Source: Sipunculus nudus (Eukaryota; Annelida; Sipuncula; Golfingiida; Sipunculidae). Taken from it: a stretch of 64,000 nucleotides of DNA. Under the pieces are notes generated by a model. It ran no database searches and was not told the origin of the DNA. It saw only the letters and a program-made list of their open reading frames with translations. This document shows positions 1 through 12,279 of this stretch, in pieces (the first letter of the stretch is position 1; the number at the start of each line of letters is the position of its first letter). Made by a program: the position numbers and the translations under genes. The stretch is taken from positions 37,478,659-37,542,658 of the forward strand of contig CM049313.1 of assembly GCA_026874595.1 (NCBI GenBank). The letters are read 5' to 3'.

Positions 1-796
1 TTAAAACGATAGCGGCGGGTGATCTGTAGGATTTGATAGAACAAAACATCCAGCATCAGGATACTACATTCAGAAGGGCTATTTCACCAGAAACAAACTC
101 TGATTTAGAAAATGACATTCTTCTTGCATGTTTGTGTGATTTCTAGGATTTCCTGTTTCTAGAAATTCAATAATGCTGTATGTATTTTTTTTTATCCTGT
201 GTAAACAAACCAACACTTTATCATCCTTTTTTCATTTGACTTCTACACAAAACAAACGCCAACAGCAGCAGATAGTTTGCGTATTTAGGTTTTAATTTTT
301 ATTATTAATCCTCGTAGACGTGTGATGATCAGTTATATATCTGGCGACTCTCTGTTATCTGTCAGATTAAATATATTAAAACTAATTAAAGTACAGCATC
401 GCCAAAAAAATGCCGCTGACTCCGTGAAAAAAGTGTACCAGAGACCATGCGCTTTTGCTTATGGGGTTACCTGTAAACATCAGGTATTGCTGCGTGCGCT
501 GGACTGGATATTGCATCAGTTTTCGGCTATTCATTCATGTCTTCTCTCATTTCCCCTAACGTTCAGTCTTATGTTTACAGAATTGTTGGCACATTGTAAT
601 TATATGAATGGACATTGCTTTACAATGATGAATAAACTGCACGTCGTCTTTTAGGAATACATCAAATTTTAATCTTTACCAAAATCGGTCTTTAATTCTT
701 TTTAAAATACAGAAATATGTCATTATACAATATACACTAAGGATGACTTATAGTGACAACTTCCAGAACGTGAATTCTGACCATACACAAATAAAC
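1..796. other. Non-coding AT-rich DNA, nothing recognised
   Basis: No ORF here shows domain-like composition, and the 110-codon open frame at 322-654 has no recognisable motif. No repeat shared with the rest of the window was seen. Confidence 0.5.
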
Positions 797-1011
797 AAAA
801 TCGGCCGACTTTGTCGCAAACATTGGCTCGTTACACGATTTCGCTAATCGCCCGATAAAATCGGCCAATTTTCTTTGACAGTGCCAGACTCTTGGCGACG
901 GCGATTTTTCACGCCGACGCCGACAAAATCGCGTCGCTTGGAGTGTCACACTACACGACAATGTACCCCCGTCGGTACATATGCATCCTATGAATCGGCC
1001 GATAAAATCGG
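797..1011. repeat. Probable small transposon remnant with AAAATCGG motifs
   Basis: The segment begins with AAAATCGGCCGAC and ends with GGCCGATAAAATCGG, with a further CCGATAAAATCGGCC inside (near 852-865). It also holds runs alternating GTCG and CGAC around 890-935. This dense self-related, partly palindromic composition differs from its flanks and looks like a short non-autonomous DNA element. No clear target duplication was found, so the superfamily is unassigned. The minus-strand open frame 737-961 is a by-product of the lack of stops and is not called as a gene. Confidence 0.4.
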
Positions 1012-2283
1012 TAAGTGAGCCGCCGGCTTAAGGCAGCGGCTCAATATTTTTAATATTTATTAACAATGGTAACACGCAGGTTGTTATGGGATGAGAGTCG
1101 TCAGACCTATCATATTGGATTAAAAGGCTGGTTATTAGAGACATAAGGCAGGACAAGTAACCTGATATTCTTTGGTTCTGGTTGTACTTGTCATCTTCAT
1201 ATTACACTGTGTGTTCCGTTTCGGTCAGACGTATTGTTTGGCTGGTCATCAGCTGGCACAGACGTGGTCGAGGTGATCAGGTCAAGAAGACGTCGCCGAC
1301 AATCCATCAGTACGTATAACCTTCCTTTATGAAGCAGCGCCTGCGGGGATTCCCTTCTGTTCTTTCTGTTTCTGTCCTGGCTCAGCTTCCATCGGGATAT
1401 TTGTGCGCAGGTTTATATACAAAACCCAGATATAGCCAGGCACAGAGTGTCGCCTTAATTCCTCTCCAGCGCGGCGGGTCGGCAGGAGTAGATAAGTGAT
1501 TTCAAAGTAAAGATTACCCTTTGCGCAAATAATGAAAATTCAACTGAGAATTATCCGAGCAATTTGATATTTCCATCTCTGTAACACTTGTATCCATTGG
1601 GCTTAAATTAAAATAATAAATTTCATCTTTTATCGATTATCATTTTCTTCATTGAACAGACAGCGCCATCTACAGGCAAAGGTCGTATTCCCTCCAAAAT
1701 CTATTTATTAACCAGTTATGTTGCACAAGGTTATTTCTTGTTAAAAAGTGGGTTAACATTAAGAACCCTTTGACCCTTAATAGTTACTGATGAATTTGTG
1801 AAGGTTATATATATGTATATTTATACATATATGTGTGTGTGTTTTATAAAACTCGTGAAAAAGATAATAAATATAACATAAATGATATGTTGAAATTGGA
1901 CTGATTATGGTGTATTGTTACAAACTTAAGGACGACCTATAATATATATCCGTCCAAATGTTTGCCATATATTTCGGCCCCTCCTCCCTCAGTCTTGGCT
2001 ACGCCCCTACTGTGCTATACAGCAGACCTGTATTAAGAACTGCCGAAAGAAACAAGAGGAGATATCTCTGCCCTGAGCTGTCCCGCATTCGACGCCACCT
2101 TCAGCGGGGCAACAGAAGACCTATAGCTCTGTCAGCTCGTGTGACAGACAAATCCTTAGTAGACCTTCCAGATCCTATATACACATGTATAAAATAAACC
2201 CAAAATTACTGCATGAGATTAATGGTGATGCTAATTTTTATCATTTTCATGATTCCTACAAATACTACTAATACTCTTCTTTT
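1012..2283. other. Unassigned non-coding stretch
   Basis: Base composition is more balanced between about 1080 and 1500 than in neighbouring DNA, and no repeat or ORF of note is seen there. A short TA/TG run sits near 1806-1840. An enhancer is possible but nothing in the sequence proves it. Confidence 0.4.
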
Positions 2284-2766
2284 TAAACGCCCGTCTCGAC
2301 GGGGCGTATTGTGGTATACCTACGGTCCGTCCGTCCGTCTGTCTGTTTAAGTTTTAGTGTCGCCGCGATAACTTTCCGGGGCTTTGATTAAATTTTCTCG
2401 TAACTCACCATGACTACTTTTCACTAGATTATCTAGTTCGTTTATTGACAAATTCCAAGCATATTAAATAAGGGCAGAGGTCAATAGGCTGCTTGTGGTA
2501 ACTTTCCTGGAATATGATGAATTTTGATAAATGTTACTTTATAAACGTTAATTCATTTCGGTATCTTACTTAAGTTCGATTCCTGTCTAAAAATCCATGC
2601 ATGTTTAATTAGGTCAGAGGTCAACAGACTTTGGTGGCGTTGTTATGGGTAATGGAAAAATGTTATGCATATACATTAAACTCATTTTAAAAATTAATAA
2701 AAAAGAGTTACTGAACTACATTCTTTGCCAAATTCAGGCATATTTAATGAGGTCAGAGGGCACAAG

Positions 2767-2768
<2 letters not shown>
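2284..2768 (+). mobile_element. Decayed element R4 with AGGTCA-bearing sub-repeats
   Basis: It starts with a small hairpin-forming stretch (CCGTCTCGACGGGGCG, near 2291-2306) and a GTCCGTCC/GTCTGTCT run. Three diverged sub-repeats of about 130 bp follow, each ending in related text: GGGCAGAGGTCAATAG near 2470, GGTCAGAGGTCAACAG near 2613 and GAGGTCAGAGGGCACA near 2748. The third runs directly into the TAA microsatellite. No coding capacity is seen. The structure fits a non-autonomous transposon with internal tandem repeats, of unknown class. Confidence 0.5.
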
Positions 2769-3115
<347 letters not shown>

Positions 3116-4150
3116 GATCGGTTACTTCACTGCAGAATCGAATGCAGAAATGAATGGTATATTGGACATGCCGAAATGCAAGAAAATCATTGTGGAATTG
3201 TAATAATTACTGCAAGTTATTAAGTGAAATAATTCTGGGGGAATGATCTGTGAGTATTCTGTAATGATGATTTATTGTGCTAAACTTACTCACCTTAGGC
3301 TGTGTAAGAATAATAGAAAACGTCGCTTATTGTGATAAAGTAGGCACAGCATGAAAAATACCAATCTAGCTTTTAGTGTGATGACCGTTACCCGTAGACC
3401 GACAACCTATCAGTTATAGAAATATGACGCCATAATTCACTTTATGAGTTAAAACTTATCAGTGACTATAGCAGTGCCTCAGGCATGTTGAGACTCTCTC
3501 CGTCCTTTTCTGTTTCTCTCTCTCTCTCTTTCTGTCTTTTTTTTTCTCTCTCTACCTCTCTTCCGCATGAATCTAACATTTCCCTTTAAAGTTCCCTCTC
3601 CAACACATAAACATGCATTAATTATTGTATATGTGTGTGTATGAATGGGCATACAATGTCATATGCATATCGGTATGTGTACGTACAATAACTGATATAT
3701 ATATATATATATACGTATAAGTGGTTAATCACTGCTCAAAATAAACGTTTTATGGGGAATAACAAAGTGGTTTTCTTTATAAACTAGTTTTACATGATAT
3801 TATAATTACAATAATAATAAAAATAATAAAATAAAAATAATAAAATATAAATATTAATAATATTAATAATATAATAATAATTATTTTTATTATAATAGTT
3901 ATTATTAATATGATTATTATTATGATGCTGATGATGAATTTTATTATTATTTTTAGCTCGAGCTCCTTGGGCAATCCATACAGGTATCTCAGTTTTATTT
4001 TTACTGCAAGATCGAGCTCCTTGGTCGATCCATACACTTCATATACTCCTAACGCAGAGGTTACACGCTACAATCGTTCCAAATCTCCTTCGCTTCAACC
4101 GCTGCTTCGATTTAGCAAGTTTTCTTAATACCAGGGCTGGCAAAGGGTCA
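3116..4150. other. AT-rich DNA with imperfect ATT/AAT tracts and a short duplication
   Basis: CT-rich tracts lie near 3515-3550 and a (TA)n run near 3695-3713. An imperfect AAT/ATT-rich zone spans about 3795-3950. At 3957-4036 two copies of a GAGCTCCTTGG...ATCCATACA segment follow each other about 58-60 bp apart. No gene was recognised. Confidence 0.6.
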
Positions 4151-4380
4151 ATCAGACCAACGAGAGCAGGTTGTCGCTGGTTTAAACGTGGAGTTGGATG
4201 CACACTGCGCTACCACGCTTTCATTGGTCTGATAAAAAGTATATTGCCTAGTGCCACCAAGGGATGTGAAAAAAAGGAGTCTTGCTGTAGACAACAGTTC
4301 TTAAAGCGATGGAGATCTTGTACGGCTGCGGTGTATAACCACTGCTTGAGCAGTGTAGGCGATTCAGTGCACTGCAAATG
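4151..4380 (+). repeat. Dispersed repeat R3, copy 1, with an 83-bp hairpin head
   Basis: The first 83 bp (4151-4233) begin ATCAGACCAACGAGAGC and end with the near inverted copy GCTTTCATTGGTCTGAT. The later part (about 4298-4362) matches a segment of the second copy at 14552-14765 through text such as GCGGTGTATAACCA versus GTAGTGTATACCAA. The 83-bp hairpin spacing is identical in both copies. It is a dispersed mobile or foldback-type repeat of unknown class. Confidence 0.55.
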
Positions 4381-5539
4381 TTTCCTTCTTTAAGGTAATG
4401 TCCTATGATTATGATAAACCTCGACAAAACCCTACACGACCAAAGTGCGGCGTAAAAATGACAGGCAGTGCCTCAAGTATTCTGATAAAGTAGCTACAGC
4501 ATGCAAAATATCGTTTTCCCTTGGGTCCCTGTAAGGCATAACTTATAGAGGGACGTCACATCAAGCGTTGAAATTAATCGGTACTTCACGTGCCGTGACA
4601 CATATCATTTACTAAACCTGATCATGAACATAGATTAGAGTAGCAACGCTATTTTATCCCTAGCGGCCTAGCCTGCTGTCAATTATTAATCATGATTAAT
4701 ATATCGCATTAAATTTATTATTATTTTCCTTTATTTTAATATTTCTCTTTCTTTTTATCACTATTGTTCATCACAATTCTTTTCTGATGATATTCCATTT
4801 TTTACTAGTGCCGTTTTGGGCAAAGTAGACACAAATTTCCCTCCATAATAAAAACAAATAAAATCTATCCCTCTCTGTGACCCCCTAGTGGTGTATCGAT
4901 ATTTACTGTATAAACTGGCCGATAAAGTTTTCGAAAGCGCTCTACCTTAAATAAAAATCGATAGGATTACCGACTGTTCTAGATAACAATAAGGATAATA
5001 AATTAATACAATAAATACAATAAACACAAATTTATAAATTTGAAAAGCAAACCGAACAACTTATTTTTCTTTTATCGAATGGCGCAATTGTAACCAAGAG
5101 TTTGAGTCTATCAAGATATTTTATCGCAAATCAGGTTCACAGTTTAAATACATGGAATTTGAGTTTGCTTCATCATAGCAAGCGATGCTTCTGTTATTGG
5201 GGATGCCTGGTCTAGTTACTGCCACACGCAGTTATTAACATAAATATAACAGATTATGTAAAATTACTCATATTTTATTGAAATTTTCTTGTCAATTATC
5301 GATTTTAACATTTTTCCCGGAAGCTATAGACCTATCTGCATGGGTTTAACCCGGTCGTTAACCGACACTTTACATTTGCCAAATTCCGTTTTAAATAAAT
5401 ATGTGTGAGAACCCTTCAAACTTAGGGGCGTCAATACAGGGGGCGATGGGGGTATATATTCCCCCCCCCCCCCCCCCCCCACACACACACCATTTATATT
5501 TAGATAAAAACAAATAAAATGGGAGTTTACAATGAAATA
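4381..5539. other. Unassigned AT-rich stretch with a poly-C tract
   Basis: No gene seen. A run of C flanked by AC repeats lies at about 5461-5490. Confidence 0.5.
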
Positions 5540-5625
5540 CAGTCTAACCTCTTTCATTCGCCAACCTTGGGACTGGGTGAATTTTTGGCGGTAAGCGAGG
5601 ATGGCGGTTGATCGAGGGGTCCAAA
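5540..5625 (+). mobile_element. Solitary pogo/Tigger-like transposon end (tentative)
   Basis: The sequence TA|CAGTCTAACCTCTTTCATTC has the CAGT-N-N-AACC start of pogo-like terminal repeats and is preceded by the TA dinucleotide such elements target. The following inverted pairing of ATTCGCC with GGCGGT resembles pogo subterminal regions. No matching right end was found nearby, so this may be a truncated copy. Confidence 0.3.
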
Positions 5626-6176
5626 TGGGATGTGCAAGGCAGCTAAAATCGGCCCATACATTTTTTAGGCTTGTCTTTAACTAGTTATATTTATAAAAAA
5701 AAACATTTTATACGTTTATTTGAAACTTTATTCACATAGAAAGAAAAAAATCACAAATAACTACAGAAGAATACAGTGTGTACACTTTACTTACAAAGCT
5801 ATACATGTATTATATATACGGTCAAAATATAAAATTCTCCCGGTGCCGTTTCACTTTCATCCGAGGGCGCCCCAAAGGAAATCCGTAATGGAGCATTGTT
5901 TGGCAGCTTTTGACTGAAGAGCTGTTATTCTTTGGTCCATTCTGTAAAATGCGTCAATATCGGACTGTTTGCTGTAGTGGAAGCTCTGGAAATATCATGA
6001 GACTGTCTTCATGGAATGCCAGACTTCGGCGGATATGTGCGGAAGTGGATGAACTATTATATTGAACTATTATATATCTAGGCCTGGTTAAGAATTAACA
6101 TTTTCTGAAAACCTGTAATACCTTATTTCATTAAACCTTATACCTCATTGTAATATATTTAAAATGTGTCACACAG

Positions 6177-6227
<51 letters not shown>

Positions 6228-7368
6228 AATGTGTGTGTGCGTCCGTTGTCCCAATTATAATGCAAATACCTCCCCCCCCCCAACGATTTTTGAATTATCC
6301 GCCCCGAAAAAATTTGGTTTTAATACCGCTGATAACAGACATGGTGATTACGGGACCAGATTTCAAATTTGATAGTTAAATTCTCTTTGTTAGTGATGGC
6401 TGAAGGATTACTTAATAAGTTAGTGAGGTCAACCAAATGTGGAAGAATCAGCCAACGGAATCTCCAAGATAAACTACTCAGTATGTAATCAAGGATTGGT
6501 TAAAGGTATAATGAATAAAATGTATCATAATTAAAATTATAAAAAAAAACTGTAAATGACAAAGGCAACTCAAAACTTTACCGAAGCACCCTTCGCAAAA
6601 TCTCCAAAATGTATAATCAGTACAATGGTTGTTTCAATTACACATTAGACCCTATCGAGTAAATTATTATTTTTTTACCTTGATAGTGTTCTTTATATTG
6701 CTGGCATATGTGTTTATATGGAATTCCATTCATTTTCATACATATTGTAACAGTTTTTAAAAATCAGCAACGAGTATTAGCAAACCACTTTTAAAATCAA
6801 ACTTTTCCTCTACCATGTTTATATGATGTTTAAATATTTATATATTAAAATTTGTTATTGCACCAAAATTAAAAATTCAATTGGAAATAAATATAAAGTT
6901 TTGATTAACTTTAGATTAAGGGGGTTTTGCTTAACCTTAAACAGTTAACCCGAATTTACTCAAGACTTTAAATTTAAGCCAAGTCGAGGCACAAATATAT
7001 ACAGTCAGCGAAGTTTTGTCCGACCAAGAAATGATTGTGGCAATGGTTGACATGGCTCTTGGTTCTGCTTAATCCGTATAAAAAAGACCCTTTAGTACTT
7101 GGTTTGATGAGGCAATCACTGTAGGCTGTCGGTTATATGGAAAAGGACTTAATATGACAAGGTACAAACTGGCAAACGCACTTCACATAGAGAGACTAGC
7201 ACCCTGAAATGAAAAAGTATGTTAATTTTGTTTGACTGCTAGCAGTTCTTTATTAAGGGGCATCGATAGTGCTTTGTGCTTATTAAACATTTTATAAGGA
7301 GGACCAGATTGATTTCATTTTATTTCAGTCAAGTAAACTACCATTGACCAATGAGGCAGCATATATAA
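5626..7368. other. Unassigned AT-rich DNA with a TA/TG microsatellite
   Basis: An AT run followed by a GT run lies at about 6180-6227, and a poly-C tract near 6271-6280. No ORF has recognisable content. Confidence 0.6.
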
Positions 7369-7672
7369 GGCCAAAGAAAAAAAAGTTATGGTTCTCAGGC
7401 ACCGCCCGTGTCTATTTTAACCCCCCGCATCAAACATTTTAATTTTGATTTTCGGCTGTCGAGAAGTTAAAATAATATAATTTTTGTAAGATTTCCTTTG
7501 TTATGTAGTGCTTTTACTTGTTTAGCCTTACAATTCAGTCATGTTCCGGCTTTTCCCTGATCATATGGCATTTTTATCGAAACATAAAAAAAGGTCAAAA
7601 ATAAAATACCGCCCGCCCGCACTGATTTCTGAAAAAAAGTCCCTGAGAACCATACCTTTTGTTTCTTTGGCC
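7369..7672 (-). mobile_element. PIF/Harbinger-like MITE, copy 1
   Basis: The 304-bp segment starts GGCCAAAGAAAAAAAAG...ATGGTTCTCAGG and ends with the inverted form, CCTGAGAACCATACC...CTTTGGCC. It is flanked on both sides by TAA (7366-7368 and 7673-7675), the three-base TWA-type duplication typical of PIF/Harbinger transposons. Read on the minus strand it aligns along its full length with 56265-56549. No transposase is encoded. The minus-strand open frame 7539-7823 runs through one end and is judged a by-product. Confidence 0.8.
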
Positions 7673-8194
7673 TAAAGACTGGCATCTTAAAATTTGACGT
7701 GGAACTGCCCTTCTGCGGCCCTTTTAAATCTAACTTGTTAATGATACAGTAGAACCCAAATTCAAGCGAGATGTTAACCAATGTGAAACCTCTTTTGTTA
7801 TAATTATATTTAGAACTTGTCATTACACCTAATTAACCCTGAAACCACACTCGTGAGATCCATATCGTTCAATTGCCAGTGTAATTATAGAATCTAATAA
7901 AGTTATAAATCTGGGGCATAAGAAGTAAGACAGTCTTCCCGGACTAAACTACTGACAAGTTTTTCAGTAAGCTCTATGAATTCTTCTTCCAACGACAATG
8001 ATCCTATAATCTTTAATATATATAAACGTCTGACAAAACCGAGAAGTCCAATAATAAATGCCTTTTAATAAAACGTTTACATATATAATTATGGTCAATC
8101 TGAGTTGTAATGTATATTTCTGTCGACCGGTCTGTCTCTTAATTTGGTTCACTCATTATTTCCTACTAGCAGTACATGTACACGTACATCCATA
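7673..8194. other. Unassigned stretch with one pogo-like end motif
   Basis: TACAGTAGAACCC at about 7745-7757 resembles a pogo-like terminus but has no partner. No gene recognised. Confidence 0.35.
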
Positions 8195-8290
8195 TTTTCG
8201 ACATGAGACCAGTGACATCCGGGTTTTAGTACGTACACAAAATGGCAGCCGCAAGAGAGGTTTCGAGAAATTGGAGGTATAAACCTGTCA
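8195..8290 (+). repeat. Dispersed repeat shared with 57988-58075
   Basis: Both copies contain TTCG(A/G)CATGAGACC(A/T)GTGACATCCGG, then, after a variable spacer, related text ending near GAGAAATT. In this copy a start codon in good context (AAAATGGCAGCC, about 8240) opens a 19-codon frame that contains a GAG|GTATAA donor-like site. It could be an old retroposed gene start or an unclassified repeat. Confidence 0.4.
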
Positions 8291-8997
8291 GAGTTCAATA
8301 AGTGGGCGGGGAAGTGTTACAATAATGCTCCAAGGACAAGGTAAAATCGAGAAAACTTCTCTGCGAAAGTGAGTTTTGTGGAAAGTTAACGTGTATCTGC
8401 AAAGTATAGGGCTGTATAACAGTTTTCTGGGACCACGCCCAATCCTCAGATTCTCGTTGGATTAGCAAGTGTCTCCTAAAACTTGTTCTGCTTTTTCTGG
8501 TGAAAACTTCCGAAATTCTTTTGAAAACTTACAGGTACTATACACGATTCTGGTTCATACCTATTGACAGTTAGTCCGATATATCTTCAAAAAGACGAAA
8601 TATTTTATGTATTAAAATATTGATGGGACAGGAATGATTTTTCAAGTAACCTTTCAACTTGTATTGTGTAGTCAGTTGTGGAAGCATCTTATACTTAAAT
8701 TCCATCAAACTTTTTGGCAAAAACAAGTCCGTAACGGTAGATTTATTATACACCCGTTGTCACCACAGTTAACTCGATCACGCATAATTCATAATGCAAA
8801 TACCGGCAGTTGGAGGTGATTGTAACAGTTTATTTTTATTCAAATATATTTTCTCACTCAAAAAGGGCCTATGCTGTTACGATTTGATTTAAGCTATATA
8901 TTAAAGAATCCTATATAGCCCTGATACCATGATATAATGTCAATTTATGACGTCATAAAATGAATAATTGTTAATGGAGACGTAAATGTTCCTTAAA
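8291..8997. other. Unassigned stretch with one CRE octamer
   Basis: TGACGTCA occurs at 8948-8955. No gene or repeat match was noted. Confidence 0.4.
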
Positions 8998-9302
8998 GGG
9001 GCCTATTCCGATATCTGACATACATTAACTAGAGATTATCCCTTGAACCTTTTACAAAAGTAGGCCAGAAAACGCCGATCCCATTGCAGACAGGACGTTT
9101 ATAACACGTACGGGGTCCAACAATCTAATCCACACATTCAACAATGACATCTGGCGGCAAATCAGACGACCCAGAGTTTTGGAGAGGGCGTTTTGCATCA
9201 AGTGACCTTTCAACTTCCCCGTACATGCAACCAACCACCTTAGGTTACATGTTTTCCCCGTTTGTCAACATTGTTGTTTTCACAAACAGCTCGTAGATAA
9301 AA
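8998..9302 (+). mobile_element. Dispersed repeat R2, copy a (interrupted)
   Basis: It aligns with 21632-22020 and 47565-47965 by shared landmarks: GGGGCCTATT at the start, GTTTATAACA in the middle, then CAACCA(A/C)CC and GTTTGTCAACATTG near the end. Homology stops at the A-rich junction where R1 begins. A short possible continuation (CATACATCAGTCAC, about 10177-10190) resumes after R1, suggesting that R1 inserted into R2. Confidence 0.65.
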
Positions 9303-10172
9303 CAAAAAAAAAAAACAAGTGCCCCAGGGGTCATGACGCTTTGCTGACTAGTAAGACATTCACAAAAGTAATATTAGCATCTAAATGCAATATTTTGTAG
9401 ATGGTATACCAATTTAACTGAAGCTTAGCTGTTAACAGACGACTGCATCTTCGAAGGTCTCAAAAATAGAGAAAAAATGCGTAAACATTCGTAAAAAATC
9501 CAGTTAGCACCACCAGTCTGCAGGAACTCACTTAACAGTCCATGATGCATCAGTTGTTCAGATACTGGAGCTTTTGTAACAAATTTTTAATTATTCTTGG
9601 GGTACTTCTGAGCCCCATAGCTCGGAGGATATGAGTAACAGAGACCTAATTTCAGGTTTCATTCTCCATGGAAGTCCTAGGATGTCGAGTTAGAAGATTC
9701 TAGGTCCAATGGTAACGATTTGTGCCCAATGGTAACGATTTGTGCCCTGTTAACAGGCAACCACATCTTTGAAGGTCTCAAAAATAAAGAAAAAAATGAG
9801 TAAAAGTTCGATAAAAAATCCAGATGGCGCCACCAGTCTACAGGGACTCATGAAACACTCCATGATAATTATGCATGGAAGAATCATGGTGATCAATGCC
9901 TTAGTTGTTCAGATACTGGAGCTTTGTATCAAATTTTCAGTCATTCTGAGGGTTAATACTAAGCCCCATAGCTCGGAGGATACGGGTAACAGAGACCAAA
10001 TTTCAGGTTTCCAAGGAGATTTTTCATGGACCTCCCAACATGTCAAGAGAGAAGGTTCTAGGTCCAGCGGTTACGATTTGTGCCTGGTTAACGGACAGAC
10101 CGACAGACGGACAGCTAAACAAAGATTGATTGCTATAGCTGAGATGATATTCATTCAGCTGAGCTTAAAAAA
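9303..10172 (+). mobile_element. Dispersed repeat R1, copy A, internally duplicated
   Basis: It opens with CCCCAGGGGTCATGACGCT, comparable to the starts at 25872 and 43808. It carries two successive copies (about 9435-9757 and 9758-10090) of a module with the landmarks GGTCTCAAAAATA, GCACCACCAGTCT or GCGCCACCAGTCT, CAGATACTGGAGCTTT, GCCCCATAGCTCGGAGGATA and TTTCAGGTTTC. It ends with a GACAGACGGACAG tract and a hairpin made of AGCTGAG...TCAGCTGAGCT before an A-run. The 141-codon open frame 9769-10194 lies inside the repeat and has no domain, so it is not called as a gene. This copy lacks the long arrays of receptor-like sites seen in copy B. Confidence 0.7.
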
Positions 10173-10190
10173 AACTCATACATCAGTCAC

Positions 10191-12279
10191 TTAACTCCAT
10201 GAATTTTATGGGCCCTATGAATAATTCTGAATCTAGAGTATACCATTTATTATATGCGCGGTTGGATAAAAATAAATATGTTGTCTATAACTCACAGCTT
10301 TATACGTTACGCTTCTATAGATACTATTAATTTTCGTGTTGACGTAAATCGATTATATGGAACAATAGTTTCCGTGTTAAACGATGAGCTGGGACCACTT
10401 GCTAATAGGAGCCGAGGTCAAGCAGGGCGAGATTAAGATAAGTTGCCCTCCCCGCAGACCTGAATCCATTACGAGGCTGACACAAGCCTATTACTACCTC
10501 GGAGCCCCCAGGACTGTCGCACTCATCGCGTATACTCGGGATGTCCCTTGGGCCGGCTTGCCACAGCGGGCTTATTAAGGGTGATCACGTGATTTTCTTC
10601 TTGATTCCTCTTGTCGTACATTAAGATGAACATTAGCAAGAGTGATGGCCCCGAGCGAGTCGCCGCACGAGACTTGTAAATTTGCCGACGACGTCCCGAG
10701 TGATTCTTGAAAGCTCCCCACTCTCATACCCAGCCACGCCTACCCACAGTCTGCAGTAAATGTCTAATGCGGCAGGTACAGCATTCACACTAAATCCCCT
10801 GATTCCTAGACAGTCTGTTGAAGTACATTACTGTTGTATACACAATGTCTTGTATTTTGTGAGTGTAATTTGAACTAAAATCTGAAATCTTGTGTTTTTA
10901 TAAAGTATCTGCCCCTGTAGGCATTTAAATAATAAACTAGTATATACTTACAGTTGAAGCTGTGTAAAATCATGGAATCCCATGAAAGTATTTATCTATT
11001 GTTCTTAATTTTGTAATATAAGTAAAATACTCAAAATCCGCTAAAATAATCTCTTTCTTATAATTTCAGTAGTTTAATTTTCTGATATCATCAATGGAAA
11101 TCTGTTCGCCACGAACGTTAATGAGCAGTTGCGGCCGTGTAAATGAATATTTAAATCACCATAGGATTAAGGCATGTATACTCACTATAACCTTAATGTT
11201 TTTATTAATTCTTTTGTTGTTTGTGAATGCCATTCATTACATGTTGCACTTTTGTTAGGAATATTAACGTTGACTCTAGAGAGTTATTTTTCATGTAAAT
11301 CAAACTATGCTGGAATAGAAGCTAAAAAATTAAGGTCACGTGGTCATATTGACAATTCCAATATAACATCTATATAAATGAATTTCATTATCACTTTTGT
11401 CTTTTAAGATGTGCTTTTTTAGTGAAGGGGTGAATGTTCCATGTGCGAATCTGGCACCGGACGTTTATTTATCACTCACTACAAATATACGCTCCTAAAT
11501 GGCAGGGTTTCAGAAAAACGTCGATGGACATTTTTCTGTTGAATCAAGGTAATTTCAAGTTAATATTAAAATGTTCCGGTTTCGGTAGTAAGCGTTATCA
11601 TGCCATTGCTAACATATGCAAAATGACAGCCAGTGGGATCAATATACTGAAAACTCAAATATTACACAACCAATTTGTAAGTGACACGTTAAATGCACTT
11701 CCAAGATATAGTATTGTTTCATTCAGAAGTTTAGCTAAAGATACTGACGAAAAAAAAAACTACTGAAATAATCCTTTTTAGTGCAAATAAGGTACTTCAT
11801 TTCCTTAGAGCAGATGGTATCATCAAAATATTAGTCAAGTTTGACAAAGCTCACCTTGACCTACTTTTCAAGAACAAATTTCATGTCCACAATTGTTGGA
11901 CATGTTATTAAATGTTGTGTGCTTATTGGCCTTAATGATCTGTAACTTCTGTTCCAGGCTGGTGGCGCCAATTATAAGATCTTATTATTCATACCCTTTT
12001 TATCGGCGTTTTAATATTTCGCATTGTGATATCTCAACAAGACATGGGTACTTAGTATCTTCAGGGTGGACTTATATTAGCAACATCTTAGTAATTTTTT
12101 TTGCCCCTATACTCTTGCTCAGGACATCTCAATATATTTATCATCATACATAATGTTATCACTTCTGTTGTGAGACTTGCAATGACAACTGTACAACATG
12201 CATCCCTGGGTCAAGTTTACGACTTATACTTGATATATTTGTACATATATGCAAAAATGTTTTGTGTGGGGTTTTTTAA
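10191..12279. other. Unassigned non-coding DNA with a balanced-composition island
   Basis: About 10385-10760 is richer in G+C than its surroundings, non-repetitive, and contains a CACGTG E-box in GATCACGTGATT near 10585. It could be a regulatory element. The open frames 10254-10578, 11434-11766 and 11893-12153 have no recognisable motif, signal peptide or repeat support and are not called. Confidence 0.4.

Noticed and set aside
9769-10194. 141-codon open frame as a gene
   Set aside because: It lies entirely within repeat R1, is not shared as a frame with the other R1 copies, and has no domain.
11434-11766. 110-codon plus-strand frame
   Set aside because: No recognised motif and no splice or promoter support; left unannotated.
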